Assembly (NCBI GenBank): GCA_023411225.1
Contig: JAEYPA010000120.1
Location: 1-51,715, forward strand
Source of the DNA: Bacillota bacterium
GTDB lineage: Bacteria > Bacillota > Clostridia > Lachnospirales > Lachnospiraceae
DNA length: 51,715 bases
Direction: 5' to 3'
Of the stretch, positions 1 through 7,250 are shown in pieces. A program made the position numbers and the translations under genes. The first letter of the stretch is position 1; the number at the start of each line of letters is the position of its first letter. The notes beneath the pieces were generated by a model, which was not told where the DNA came from, searched no databases, and was given only the letters and a program-made list of their open reading frames with translations.

Positions 1-2016
1 TTCATAGCCATCTCCCTTTAATGGAAGTCCAGGAGCCCATCCTATCGGTTTACTCATTACTGCATATATTTTCTTTAATGCATCTTGATCATCAAACGGT
101 ACGTCCACAATAATTTCATCATGTACATGCATGACTATTTTATAGCTAAGGGCATCCACATTTAGCATAGTCTCTGCCAGGCAATCTCTTGCCACCGCCT
201 GGACAATATTCTCGACAAGCTTTCCACCATAGGTCTCCTGCCTTGACCAGGCTTTCGTTTCCTGATTTACTCCCTCATATGTGATGGCTTCCTTTCCATT
301 CTTTCCTGGTTCCAGTTTTGCATTGTAATAAGCTAATTTACGTCCGCTAGGTAGCTTCACAAAAAGGATCTTATTAATATAACTAAATTGAATATTATGC
401 TGTATCTTTACTGTCCTACGTTCTTCTATTGCTGTTCTCGCTGCACCTTCACAGATGTACCAGAACTTCACTATCTTTGGACTGGCAGCTCTCCAGTTGC
501 TGATAAGCATTGGTATTTCATCATCCGGAATACTGCCAGCATAGTCCATTCTCTTAATGGCTCCAAAACCACCGCCATAACCAAGGGCTAATTCTGCTAC
601 CTTACCCTGCTGTCTTAATTTGCTACCCTTTGTGATGTTCTCCATTGGAACGTGGAACACCTGAGATGCAGACGCTTCATATATTTTCCCATGAGTTCTG
701 AATACCTCCAGTCGCCACTCTTCATTTGCTAGCCATGCAATTACTCTTGCTTCGATTGCTGAAAAGTCAGATACTACAAATCTGCATCCTGGAGAGGCAA
801 TAAAGGCCGTTCTAATTAATTGACTGAACACAAAGGCAGATTCCCCGAACATTAGCTCCAATAACTCGAACTCTTTACTTGCTGCCATCTCTCTGGCTAA
901 CTCAATATCCGGTATCTTATTCTGTGGAAGGTTATGTACCTGAACAATTCTTCCTGCCCATCTGCCGGTCCTATTAGCTCCGTAAAACTGTAGGATACCT
1001 CTAAGTTTGTTATCCTTACATACAGCTCTCTGCATAGCCTGGTACTTACTGGTCGAGGTCTTACCCAGAGCTTGTCTGATTTCAAGTACCCTTAGTCCTG
1101 CATCAACAGCTTTCTGTGAATTGTAACCTTGCTCTGCTCTATCCTGGAGGAGGTTCATAATGTCTCTGATGGTATCTTTCGTAATACTCTTTATTTCAAG
1201 TCCATAATTTCTCTTAAACCACTCTTTTAATTGAGCTAGACTGTTTGGATTACTCAATCCTGTTAGCTCCTGTGCTTCCTGTATGAGAGCAGCTCGCGCT
1301 TTCTCATCGTAATTCACAATACCATCAACCATATCCATATCAAGCTTTATTCCTCTATCGTTCATATGCTGGTCAAAGCACCATAGCTTTATTTCCTGTT
1401 CAGTCATTGGATAAGGTCGAAGCTTCTCCAGTATGGCTTGTTCTGCTACAACGTCCTGCCGGTTATATTCAATAAAAAGCTTCCATTTGTCTGGATCATG
1501 CTGTGGAAGATGTCTAGTTCTTCCTTTATTGGCTTTAGTTGGCTTACACGGCTTACAGAAGAAATCAATTAGGGATTTACCTATTTTATCCTTCTGTTTG
1601 TCCTGAGGTAGTCCTAAAGCCTCGCCTACTCCTGCAAGACTTCTAGGTAATCCTAATGTAGAAGCGTGTACCATAGTGCAGCGCCATTGTTCTGGTGGCA
1701 TTTCTCTATTAAAATACTTTGCAAGGGCTGTACGTTCAAAGTTTGCATTATAAGCCGATTTGACTACATCTTGATTATTCAGGGCTTCCCAAAACTCTGG
1801 GTAAAGCATCTCGATAGTATCAATGATTATATCCTTATCTCCTAAGCATCCACAGGTAAGCTCTGTTAAATCTATTACTGTCACGTCTATGTCGGTATCG
1901 AATTTATAACCTATAAGTAATATTTCAAAGTCAGGGGCCTCCGCATATGCGTAAACCCCTGCTTCCTTGATGTCAACACTACTATAGGATTCGATATCGA
2001 TTCCTAAGCAACTCAT
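1..2016 (-). CDS. Phage family A DNA polymerase with 3'-5' exonuclease, truncated by the window edge
   Basis: The reading frame is open for 672 codons from ATG at 2016 to the left edge and has no stop, so the C-terminus is missing, probably by only a few residues. An N-terminal exonuclease domain has the D-x-E pair at D7/E9. The polymerase domain shows motif A (DFSAIEARV, D417), the O-helix motif B (GKVAELALGYGG, about 471-482) and motif C (MHVHDE, H632-E634). This is the replicative polymerase class of Firmicutes temperate phages. The start lies 3 bp after the stop of the DUF2815 gene, so it is the latest visible gene of a leftward replication operon. Start and family are secure. Confidence 0.93.
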   Translation of the reverse strand, partial: MSCLGIDIESYSSVDIKEAGVYAYAEAPDFEILLIGYKFDTDIDVTVIDLTELTCGCLGDKDIIIDTIEMLYPEFWEALNNQDVVKSAYNANFERTALAKYFNREMPPEQWRCTMVHASTLGLPRSLAGVGEALGLPQDKQKDKIGKSLIDFFCKPCKPTKANKGRTRHLPQHDPDKWKLFIEYNRQDVVAEQAILEKLRPYPMTEQEIKLWCFDQHMNDRGIKLDMDMVDGIVNYDEKARAALIQEAQELTGLSNPNSLAQLKEWFKRNYGLEIKSITKDTIRDIMNLLQDRAEQGYNSQKAVDAGLRVLEIRQALGKTSTSKYQAMQRAVCKDNKLRGILQFYGANRTGRWAGRIVQVHNLPQNKIPDIELAREMAASKEFELLELMFGESAFVFSQLIRTAFIASPGCRFVVSDFSAIEARVIAWLANEEWRLEVFRTHGKIYEASASQVFHVPMENITKGSKLRQQGKVAELALGYGGGFGAIKRMDYAGSIPDDEIPMLISNWRAASPKIVKFWYICEGAARTAIEERRTVKIQHNIQFSYINKILFVKLPSGRKLAYYNAKLEPGKNGKEAITYEGVNQETKAWSRQETYGGKLVENIVQAVARDCLAETMLNVDALSYKIVMHVHDEIIVDVPFDDQDALKKIYAVMSKPIGWAPGLPLKGDGYE

Positions 2017-2018
2017 GA

Positions 2019-2594
2019 CTAACCCAGCATATCGCTGTAATCATCGTCGCCTTGAAGGTCAGGTCTGCTGTCAGAGAAGTCATCTTCTGCAGAAGCTCTG
2101 GTACCACCAAGAGGTTCACCATCTGCTAACTTCTGAATGTTATTGAGACCTACTGCAATACCCTTGGATCCATTGGAGTTGTAAGGGAAGAAATTGATTG
2201 AAGCACGACCGTAGCAACCACTGTATACCTCTGTTTGGTCTAGGATCTCATTAAGGTTCTCATCCACGATACCAGGCTTTTGGTTGCTGTTTGCATTCAG
2301 GAAGAACATACCTTCATACTCTTCTGCTTCTTCAGCTCTTTCTGCATCACCATCTCTAAGTGGCATCTTTAAGTTAGGAGGAATCTTTCCACCCCACTTA
2401 TCAGCCTTCCCCTGTTCCTTTGCAGCTTCAATGGCCGCCTTAATCTTACTAAGTGTAGCCTTGTCCTTCTTATCAATTAATAAGCAGATGGAGTATTTCT
2501 CCTCCTGTCCTGCCTGGAAGCTTCTTGCTTTGAAGATATTTACATAAGAGAATCTTACTTTTCCTGTTACTACCTTTGTTGTTTGATTTGCCAT
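2019..2594 (-). CDS. DUF2815-family phage protein, probable ssDNA-binding protein
   Basis: About 191 residues. It opens with a conserved beta-rich stretch (TGKVRFSYVNIFKARSF), contains KWGGKIPPNLKMPLRDGD, and ends in a very acidic tail (EDDFSDSRPDLQGDDDYSD), as in phage single-strand binding proteins of the gp2.5 type. The family is typically encoded next to a phage family A polymerase and a DUF2800 protein, as here. Two ATGs are possible: the AAAGGAG box is only 3 nt from the first (2600) but 9 nt from the second (2594), so the second is preferred. ssDNA binding is inferred from family resemblance and the acidic tail. Confidence 0.85.
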   Translation of the reverse strand: MANQTTKVVTGKVRFSYVNIFKARSFQAGQEEKYSICLLIDKKDKATLSKIKAAIEAAKEQGKADKWGGKIPPNLKMPLRDGDAERAEEAEEYEGMFFLNANSNQKPGIVDENLNEILDQTEVYSGCYGRASINFFPYNSNGSKGIAVGLNNIQKLADGEPLGGTRASAEDDFSDSRPDLQGDDDYSDMLG

Positions 2595-2611
2595 ATTCAT
2601 TGGCTCCTTTC

Positions 2612-2872
2612 TTAATTAAAATCATTAATCGCATCATGCACTGTACTTCTACTCTTTAGTTCTTTCTTCATTATTTCTAAATAACCTTCTGCATACGGGT
2701 TATCACTCTGCTCTAGCACCCTAGTAGCATTGATAAGATAACCTTTACTCATATCAGATATATGTATCTGAGTACCATCTTTCATAGTCCAAAAGCTATA
2801 ATCGATCTCGGGAAATATTTGAGATTCCCAGTATCTAAATAAACCATCTTCATAATCATCAAAATAACTCAT
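2612..2872 (-). CDS. Small phage protein, function unknown
   Basis: 86 residues with a good AGGAGG box before ATG 2872. The core WTMKDGTQIHISDMSKGYL followed by a helix ending in RVLE resembles small proteins found between replication genes in Firmicutes prophages, where a Trp-x2-KDG-x-I segment precedes a D-M/L-x3-H/Y-L-x-N motif. No catalytic residues are evident. It sits between the DUF2800 and DUF2815 genes in the same operon. Confidence 0.7.
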   Translation of the reverse strand: MSYFDDYEDGLFRYWESQIFPEIDYSFWTMKDGTQIHISDMSKGYLINATRVLEQSDNPYAEGYLEIMKKELKSRSTVHDAINDFN

Positions 2873-2881
2873 GATAGCCTC

Positions 2882-4045
2882 CTATTCACTGAAATCATCT
2901 TTCGCTTGGTCAGCAGTATTCAATTCTGGTCTTTTATCTGATTCCGGTACCAGCACCGGTTTACCCTGAGGTTTAATGATTAATCCATCCAGCAGCTTGT
3001 TAAAGTCTTTCTTTCCAACCACTTTCTCCATGGCAGTAATACCGTACAGCTTCTTCTCATATAAAACTGCTTCTTCATAGCCGGCTCCCTTAAGTTTCTC
3101 TGCCACTTTGATTTCATCCGTATACTTACGATTGCTACGGCCCTCAACCAGTTTCCATCCATCCCACTTCTTACCATTAGTAAGAGCTTCTGTTAATGCA
3201 TAATCTTGAATATCAGTTACCCAGTTTGCAAGCTGTTCGGCTTTTCTTAAGACTTCACCTATCTCTTCATCAGATAGGAGTTCCGGAGCTGCGAAATCAA
3301 GCTTTGTAAGTTCAAGACTTTTTTCTGCTTTAGCCCTACAAGTTGCATTGGCTTTACAGAATTTACAGTGATCACCAACAACAAAATCTCCGTCTCCTGC
3401 CATAGCAAGTGCAGCAAGTGGTTTCACCACACTTTTACCCCAATCCATTAATTCAGTGACAGATAGTTCCTCTGTTGTTACGTTATCCAGTCTTGGTTGA
3501 TAGATGGTCATTCTCACCCGATCAAAGTCATATAACATACCAAAAGCTTCAATTGCTCCCAAGCCATATAATCTCAGCTGCGGATTATTCTCAGCAGATA
3601 CTCCTACACCTTTTCCATACTTCAGATCTATGACATGGAGCAGGCCATCTGAAATAATGATCACATCACCGGTACCGAACCCATCCGGTACATACTCTGA
3701 GAAGTCAAGCCTCTGTTCTGTCAGAGCGATTGCATCCTTCGTTTTTGCCTTGGCTTCATTCACACACTCAAACACATAGTGGTGATAGGAATCAACGTAC
3801 TCCTGAAGTTCTTTGTTATAGAACTCATTTTTCTTTAGTTTCTCAAACTGTTTATTGAATTGAGCCTTTGTCATGTTATGTAGATTGTAGTTGATAATAA
3901 GCTCACCTAAGGCATGGGCAAATGTTCCTTCTTCTGCATGTTTACTGGTACTTTCCGGAAACTGTTCCCCTAACCTTACAGAAGGTGTGCATGCCATCCA
4001 CCGCTCTGAGCCGGAAGCGCTAAGCCTTGCATGAATATCAGGCAT
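2882..4045 (-). CDS. DUF2800 protein: PD-(D/E)XK nuclease of Cas4/RecB type with likely Fe-S cluster
   Basis: 387 residues. The nuclease core is visible as D127 (GTGDVIII), D140 and K142 (HVIDLKYGKG). One cysteine near the N-terminus (C19, WMACTP) and a later C227-x2-C230-x5-C236 set match the four-cysteine arrangement that holds a 4Fe-4S cluster in Cas4 and AddB nucleases. The phage role is probably DNA end processing or recombination beside the ssDNA-binding protein. ATG 4045 overlaps the upstream stop by one base (TAATG), which indicates translational coupling. The family call is firm. The cluster is inferred from cysteine spacing. Confidence 0.88.
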   Translation of the reverse strand: MPDIHARLSASGSERWMACTPSVRLGEQFPESTSKHAEEGTFAHALGELIINYNLHNMTKAQFNKQFEKLKKNEFYNKELQEYVDSYHHYVFECVNEAKAKTKDAIALTEQRLDFSEYVPDGFGTGDVIIISDGLLHVIDLKYGKGVGVSAENNPQLRLYGLGAIEAFGMLYDFDRVRMTIYQPRLDNVTTEELSVTELMDWGKSVVKPLAALAMAGDGDFVVGDHCKFCKANATCRAKAEKSLELTKLDFAAPELLSDEEIGEVLRKAEQLANWVTDIQDYALTEALTNGKKWDGWKLVEGRSNRKYTDEIKVAEKLKGAGYEEAVLYEKKLYGITAMEKVVGKKDFNKLLDGLIIKPQGKPVLVPESDKRPELNTADQAKDDFSE

Positions 4046-4407
4046 TATAATTCACCCGCCTTTGTCATTACCTCGCTGTATTTAGATGGATCCAGAGAAG
4101 ATACATTACTTGCACCTGCCTCAGTAAGCAACTTCTTAACCTCTTTAGTCTTACCGGCTCTGCTGAGTTCTGTAAGCTTTGCCCTAACATCAGTCAAGTT
4201 ATATGTTACTTCTGGTTCTTCCGGATCCGGCTGCACCGGTGCAGCATCTTCTACAGGTTCCTCCTTTTTTTCTGCCTTAGCTATTGGCTTTCTTACAGTA
4301 TCCTCTGGTGCCTTTGTCCCCGCTGATTGGGACCCTAGTAACGCTTTGAATTTTACTTCATAGGCAAATTCGCATGCCTCTTCTAAACTGTTAAATTCTA
4401 ATTTCAT
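4045..4407 (-). CDS. Phage protein with acidic/proline linker and C-terminal helical domain
   Basis: 120 residues in two parts. The N-terminal part (EFNSLEEACEFAYEVKFKAL) looks helical. A charged Pro/Glu-rich linker (about 45-68) leads to a helical C-terminal unit with TDVRAKLTELSRAGKTKEVK and KLLTEAGASNVSSLDPSKY. Similar C-terminal units occur in prophage proteins often labelled rrp5-like, and no function is established. It overlaps the upstream stop by 4 nt (ATGA) behind a GGAGGAAG box and the downstream DUF2800 start by 1 nt. Confidence 0.75.
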   Translation of the reverse strand: MKLEFNSLEEACEFAYEVKFKALLGSQSAGTKAPEDTVRKPIAKAEKKEEPVEDAAPVQPDPEEPEVTYNLTDVRAKLTELSRAGKTKEVKKLLTEAGASNVSSLDPSKYSEVMTKAGEL

Positions 4408-4628
4408 AAGTTATCTTCCTCCTTAAATTGAGCCTTTAGGGCTTCGTATTCTTTTTTATTTAATGTGATTCCTTTTGACATAGTTTCATGATCATCTGAC
4501 CATTTCCGGATATCATATGCTGGCTCTTTGTTGTACCAGCTGATTAAATTGATTTCTATATGTAGCTTGCTGTCTAATGCAGGAAGCGTTAATAGATTTT
4601 GATGAATCCTGTAATTCTTGTTTGCCAC
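4404..4628 (-). CDS. PC4/YdbC-like ssDNA-binding protein
   Basis: About 74 residues from GTG 4628. The track of motifs is that of bacterial YdbC proteins, which have the PC4 fold: INLISWYNKEPAYDIRKWSDDH, then a glycine-lysine turn (MSKGITL) and a C-terminal helix. YdbC binds single-stranded DNA as a dimer. The upstream ATG at 4652 would place the strong AGGAG inside the gene, whereas that box and an overlapping GAGGTG precede GTG 4628, so the later start is chosen. It overlaps a zinc-finger ORF on its 5' side and the next gene by 4 nt. Confidence 0.8.
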   Translation of the reverse strand: MANKNYRIHQNLLTLPALDSKLHIEINLISWYNKEPAYDIRKWSDDHETMSKGITLNKKEYEALKAQFKEEDNL

Positions 4629-4695
4629 AATCACACCTCTCTCCTGGGTCAAGATTTGCCCTGCATGCTGGGCATGTCCAATAGTACTTTCTCAT
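4513..4695 (-). CDS. Possible small zinc-binding phage protein, overlapping the PC4 gene
   Basis: 60 residues from ATG 4695. Residues 9-22 carry CPACRANLDPGERCDC, a four-cysteine knuckle like those of small zinc proteins common in Clostridia prophages. The second half (after about residue 26) lies in another frame over the start of the PC4-like gene and has no recognisable character. The only upstream purine box is GGGGGTG, about 9-12 nt away. It may be a real short protein whose 3' end overlaps its neighbour, or an old zinc protein that lost its tail. Confidence 0.45.
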   Translation of the reverse strand: MRKYYWTCPACRANLDPGERCDCGKQELQDSSKSINASCIRQQATYRNQFNQLVQQRASI

Positions 4696-4700
4696 AGGGA

Positions 4701-4937
4701 TTACACCCCCAATATTTTATAAATCTTTGCTGCTTGTTCTGGAGTAGCTCTACTAACTAAAGTGGTCAGCTCATTCTCTTCTGTACACCAATGCTTGCGA
4801 AGGCAAATGGTGTCACCCTCTACGAACATCTCCATTTCATCTCCAGTACTAATACCAAGAGTTCTTCTAGTCTCGATAGGAAGACATATTCTACCTAATG
4901 AATCTAACGCTCTTACGATGCCAATACTTTTACTCAT
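4701..4937 (-). CDS. AbrB/SpoVT-like transition regulator, phage-borne
   Basis: 78 residues. The N-terminal swapped-hairpin DNA-binding domain is clear: GIVRALDSLGRICLPIETRR, then LGISTGDEMEMFVEGD. AbrB-type proteins are dimeric or tetrameric DNA-binding regulators. The C-terminal 30 residues (ATPEQAAKIYKILGV) differ from host AbrB and are seen in phage versions. A GGAGG-like box (ATTGGAGGATT) precedes ATG 4937. It probably tunes early phage transcription. The target is unknown. Confidence 0.87.
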   Translation of the reverse strand: MSKSIGIVRALDSLGRICLPIETRRTLGISTGDEMEMFVEGDTICLRKHWCTEENELTTLVSRATPEQAAKIYKILGV

Positions 4938-4989
4938 TGATAATCCTCCAATTCCGTGCTATACTGCACTTGTGATAAATTATTTATAT

Positions 4990-5130
4990 TCATTCAAGGT
5001 CCGGTTGCTTGGCAGAGCTCCGGTCCTTTTCTATTGCTACGACGTGACCATTATCGATAAAGAACTCATACCCATAAGCTGACCACACCAAACAATCATA
5101 AATTGTCATTATGTCTAAATAACTAGGCAT
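4990..5130 (-). CDS. Small phage protein, function unknown
   Basis: 46 residues starting at ATG 5130, whose ATG overlaps the end of the upstream membrane-protein gene (GATGCCTAG). The sequence YDCLVWSAYGYEFFIDNGHV resembles a short beta-rich phage product. A longer frame upstream of 5130 exists but overlaps the neighbouring gene by 80 nt and adds only low-complexity basic residues, so the shorter start is preferred. No function can be assigned. Confidence 0.5.
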   Translation of the reverse strand: MPSYLDIMTIYDCLVWSAYGYEFFIDNGHVVAIEKDRSSAKQPDLE

Positions 5131-5485
5131 CCTCTTCACCATCCTGCAGGTAGTCATAATCGTCTTCCTCTTCTTCATCCTGTAACCTATCGTAGTCATC
5201 ATGTATGTACTCTGGTAATGTCTTTCGCTTCTGGTGCCGTTGGCTTTTTAGTTCAAACCATGCCCCCACACCTATACAAACAACTATTGCTGTACATAAC
5301 ATGACTGTCTGCTTGGTATTTAATAAGTCTGCCTCGTTTCTGCCTAAAATAATAAGAAATAACACTATCCCAGACATAATCAGTAATACTCCTAAGAAGT
5401 TAAGGACCTTACTGAGTGTGGTATCTATGACAATTTCATCTTCTGTACTAATGGATTTCTTTGGGCTTATCAACATCTTATCCAC
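5123..5485 (-). CDS. Small two-helix membrane protein with acidic tail
   Basis: 120 residues from GTG 5485, which follows a strong AGGAGG box by 8 nt. There are two predicted membrane helices (VLNFLGVLLIMSGIVLFLII, about 28-47, and MLCTAIVVCIGVGAWF, about 62-77). A basic segment follows (KSQRHQKRK) and then a highly acidic, repetitive tail (YDRLQDEEEEDDYDYLQDG) in which the YD-x-LQD unit occurs twice. It is transcribed with the phage early genes. A role at the membrane is the only safe inference. Confidence 0.65.
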   Translation of the reverse strand: MDKMLISPKKSISTEDEIVIDTTLSKVLNFLGVLLIMSGIVLFLIILGRNEADLLNTKQTVMLCTAIVVCIGVGAWFELKSQRHQKRKTLPEYIHDDYDRLQDEEEEDDYDYLQDGEEDA

Positions 5486-5504
5486 TCTGTTTACCTCCTT
5501 TTTA

Positions 5505-5533
5505 TTGTATTTATTTACATATTCTCCTATAAT
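5505..5533 (+). promoter_or_regulatory. Sigma-A promoter for the rightward cysteine-rich gene
   Basis: TTGTAT at 5505-5510 and a perfect TATAAT at 5528-5533 are separated by 17 bp. They are followed by a ribosome site (AAAGGAG, near 5569-5575) and the TTG start at 5583. It points rightward within an otherwise leftward gene block. Confidence 0.65.
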
Positions 5534-5582
5534 ATAAGTACAGGCTGTAGCGAGCTGAGTACATATGAAAGGAGAATAGATA

Positions 5583-5780
5583 TTGAAAATATCTGAACCA
5601 GTTTGTGGGTTTTGTCCAGCGAAAAATGAAGATACAGTAATTGATGTACTATATGATCAGGTGAGAGATCATGAATATCTTCAAGTTGGTGCAGATTGCG
5701 AACTTGCATCTTATGGTAAATGTTCGATCATGCTACAATGCCCAATCCGTAAATCAGCTCCTAAAACGCTCAACAAATAA
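5583..5780 (+). CDS. Small cysteine-rich protein on the opposite strand of the phage early operon
   Basis: 65 residues from TTG 5583, with AAAGGAG about 8 nt upstream and its own TTGTAT-17-TATAAT promoter. Cysteines fall as C8-x2-C11 (VCGFCPAK) and again at about 39, 47 and 53 (DCELASYGKCSIMLQC), suggesting one or two metal-binding knuckles. It runs against all neighbours, and its 3' end overlaps the 3' end of the 55-residue gene at 5754-5921 by 27 nt. The function is unknown. The promoter and RBS make it more than a shadow ORF. Confidence 0.55.
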   Translation: MKISEPVCGFCPAKNEDTVIDVLYDQVRDHEYLQVGADCELASYGKCSIMLQCPIRKSAPKTLNK

Positions 5781-5921
5781 TGCTGTAAACAAAACTCCTT
5801 TACCACACATATTATCTTTGCCTAATGCCTCTCCTCTTTGTAGCCATCCATTGAAGTCATACCGCTTAGTTAATACTGTGTGGTATCTACCACAAAATGC
5901 ACAATACCATAATCCTTTCAT
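5754..5921 (-). CDS. Small CxxC protein, function unknown
   Basis: 55 residues. ATG 5921 overlaps the stop of the upstream gene (ATGA), a coupling arrangement used repeatedly in this operon. The start MKGLWYCAFCGRYHTVLTKR contains C7-x2-C10, followed by His14 and a later Cys, so a small zinc site is possible. It is convergent with the cysteine-rich gene at 5583-5780. No family is recognised. Confidence 0.5.
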   Translation of the reverse strand: MKGLWYCAFCGRYHTVLTKRYDFNGWLQRGEALGKDNMCGKGVLFTALFVERFRS

Positions 5922-6307
5922 AGGCTGTTAGTCTCCTTGGTTTTGATATTTTTTAGCTCATCCACTTTTCTATACACTCTTGATAAAAGTTCGATATCTT
6001 CCACATTAACCAGCATTTTAACCGAAAGCTCTGTGTATTCATTGGCGAAGCTTTTTAATTCATATTGCTTTACTGATTTCAATAAATGCCCATTTATATA
6101 CAAGCGAGTACCACTAATACGTATTTTATCCATTCCTCTTCCTGCCACTGCATTACTTGCTTGCTGAGCTCTCTTTTTAATAACTACTTCATAAGTACTA
6201 ACATCTATAATCTTAGAGACCTCTCTTTCTAAGCAATCTACTGATTGAAACGTTTGTCTACTTCCTTGTGTCTCTTCATCAATAATTAATACAAACTCTT
6301 TCTGCAT
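5918..6307 (-). CDS. Hypothetical phage early protein
   Basis: 129 residues behind a GGAGGAGAG box. The N-terminal half has beta-strand character (EFVLIIDEETQGSRQTFQSV). The C-terminal half is helical and charged, ending VYRKVDELKNIKTKETNSL. No motif is recognised. The position directly downstream of the control region suggests an early regulatory or replication-associated role, which is inference only. The stop overlaps the start of the next gene (ATGA). Confidence 0.6.
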   Translation of the reverse strand: MQKEFVLIIDEETQGSRQTFQSVDCLEREVSKIIDVSTYEVVIKKRAQQASNAVAGRGMDKIRISGTRLYINGHLLKSVKQYELKSFANEYTELSVKMLVNVEDIELLSRVYRKVDELKNIKTKETNSL

Positions 6308-6362
6308 TACTCTCTCCTCCTTCCTATATTTATTGCTTGTCCAAACTTCATGTGCTAACTGC

Positions 6363-6521
6363 CTATTTGGCAGTTTTAACCGGACGGTACCCTAACCCTG
6401 TTACAAGTTGCTGATAAATCCCTTTTCTTACCTTTTCTGTTTGTTCCTGATTTAATTCCTTAATATTTATGTACTCTCCATTACTCTTTCGTACAAAATA
6501 TTCGTAGTTGATTTTTATCAC
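6363..6521 (-). CDS. Small phage protein (52 aa), function unknown
   Basis: An open frame from GTG 6521 encodes a charged 52-residue peptide with NYEYFVRKSNGEYINIKEL, then a helix (NQEQTEKVRKGIYQQL) and a short basic end. Coding character is good. The start is uncertain because AAGGAA directly abuts the GTG. It lies between two other small early genes in the same direction. Confidence 0.4.
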   Translation of the reverse strand: MIKINYEYFVRKSNGEYINIKELNQEQTEKVRKGIYQQLVTGLGYRPVKTAK

Positions 6522-6575
6522 TTCCTTTAGTAAATAATATGTATTGCTGGTTGTACTTGTTTCACTGTGCCAAGC

Positions 6576-6722
6576 TTAACCGGCACACTTTTCTTTTTCC
6601 TGTAGCTCTGTTTTAAAGACCATGCCTTCTCCGAAGGCTAAAAGCCTTTCCTTTTGTAACTCTGTCATTTTTGGAAGGACTTCTTCGAATTTTTTTAAGA
6701 TTTCTCTCTCTTTATCTGACAT
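6576..6722 (-). CDS. Small phage early protein adjacent to the control region
   Basis: 48 residues from ATG 6722 with a strong AGGAGG box. The sequence MSDKEREILKKFEEVLPKM and the later KERLLAFGEGM are typical of short proteins coded opposite Xre-type repressors in Firmicutes prophages. It is the first gene of the leftward early operon, downstream of the TTGACA/TATAAT promoter at 6754-6783. Confidence 0.7.
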   Translation of the reverse strand: MSDKEREILKKFEEVLPKMTELQKERLLAFGEGMVFKTELQEKEKCAG

Positions 6723-6738
6723 ATGTATCCTCCTTTCT

Positions 6739-6753
6739 GTTATCTTTGATAAC
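6739..6753. promoter_or_regulatory. Operator 1: GTTATC-TTT-GATAAC
   Basis: This is a perfect 15-bp palindrome just downstream of the leftward -10 element. It has the same half-sites as the operator at 6793-6807, 54 bp away centre to centre. It is the probable binding site of the adjacent Xre-type repressor. Confidence 0.75.
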
Positions 6754-6783
6754 ATTATAAGTTATCTACGAATATTTTGTCAA
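6754..6783 (-). promoter_or_regulatory. Leftward early promoter
   Basis: Consensus -35 TTGACA (6783-6778) and -10 TATAAT (6759-6754) are spaced by 18 bp. The promoter sits between the two palindromic operators, and its spacer holds a degenerate third site (GTTATCTACGAATAT, 6761-6775). Repressor bound here would silence the leftward early genes. Confidence 0.8.
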
Positions 6784-6792
6784 GCATTTTTT

Positions 6793-6807
6793 GTTATCTC
6801 TGATAAC
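6793..6807. promoter_or_regulatory. Operator 2: GTTATC-TCT-GATAAC
   Basis: A second perfect copy of the palindromic half-sites lies just upstream of the leftward -35 and just before the rightward repressor promoter. It could serve both repression of early genes and autoregulation of the repressor. Confidence 0.75.
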
Positions 6808-6814
6808 TTTATCA

Positions 6815-6843
6815 TTGACACTTTATTATTGCTGTGATAATCT
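6815..6843 (+). promoter_or_regulatory. Repressor promoter
   Basis: TTGACA at 6815-6820 is followed by GATAAT (6836-6841, 15-bp spacer) or TAATCT (6838-6843, 17-bp spacer). It drives the repressor gene at 6864, and an AGGAGG box follows at 6850. Confidence 0.55.
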
Positions 6844-6863
6844 AAGTTTAGGAGGTGATTTAA

Positions 6864-7247
6864 TTGAATGAAAATGATCGAATACGGCAACTAAGAAAAT
6901 CGCTAGATTATACAATGGAAGTGTTTGGTAGCAAACTTGGTGTTACCAAAGTGGCTATTTCTAATATTGAAAACGGTAATCGTAATGTTACTGATCAAAT
7001 GCGTAAATCAATCTGTCGTGAATTTAATGTAAATGAATCCTGGTTACGAGAAGGTACCGGGGAAATGTTTATTGAGATAAATAAAGAGTATCAGTTGATG
7101 GCATGGGCTGGCAGAGTCTTATCTGAAGAATCTACTTCTTTCAAAAAGCGATTTCTTGCGATGTTAATGTCGCTAGACGAAAAAGACTGGGCTTTCCTGG
7201 AAGATAAAGCCAAAATGTTAGTTGAACTCAAAGATGAAGAACTATAG
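6864..7247 (+). CDS. Xre-family prophage repressor (CI-like)
   Basis: 127 residues from TTG 6864, preceded by AGGAGGTGAT. An ATG at 6868 is in another frame, so TTG is the start. Residues 5-60 form an HTH_3 domain (RIRQLRKSLDYTMEVFGSKL, GVTKVAISNIENGNR), and NESWLREGTGEMF is the usual end of phage Xre DNA-binding domains. There is no peptidase S24 domain, so it is a short repressor that cannot self-cleave in the LexA manner, and induction must use another route. It is divergent from the early operon across the palindromic operators. Confidence 0.88.
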   Translation: MNENDRIRQLRKSLDYTMEVFGSKLGVTKVAISNIENGNRNVTDQMRKSICREFNVNESWLREGTGEMFIEINKEYQLMAWAGRVLSEESTSFKKRFLAMLMSLDEKDWAFLEDKAKMLVELKDEEL

Positions 7248-7250
7248 AAA

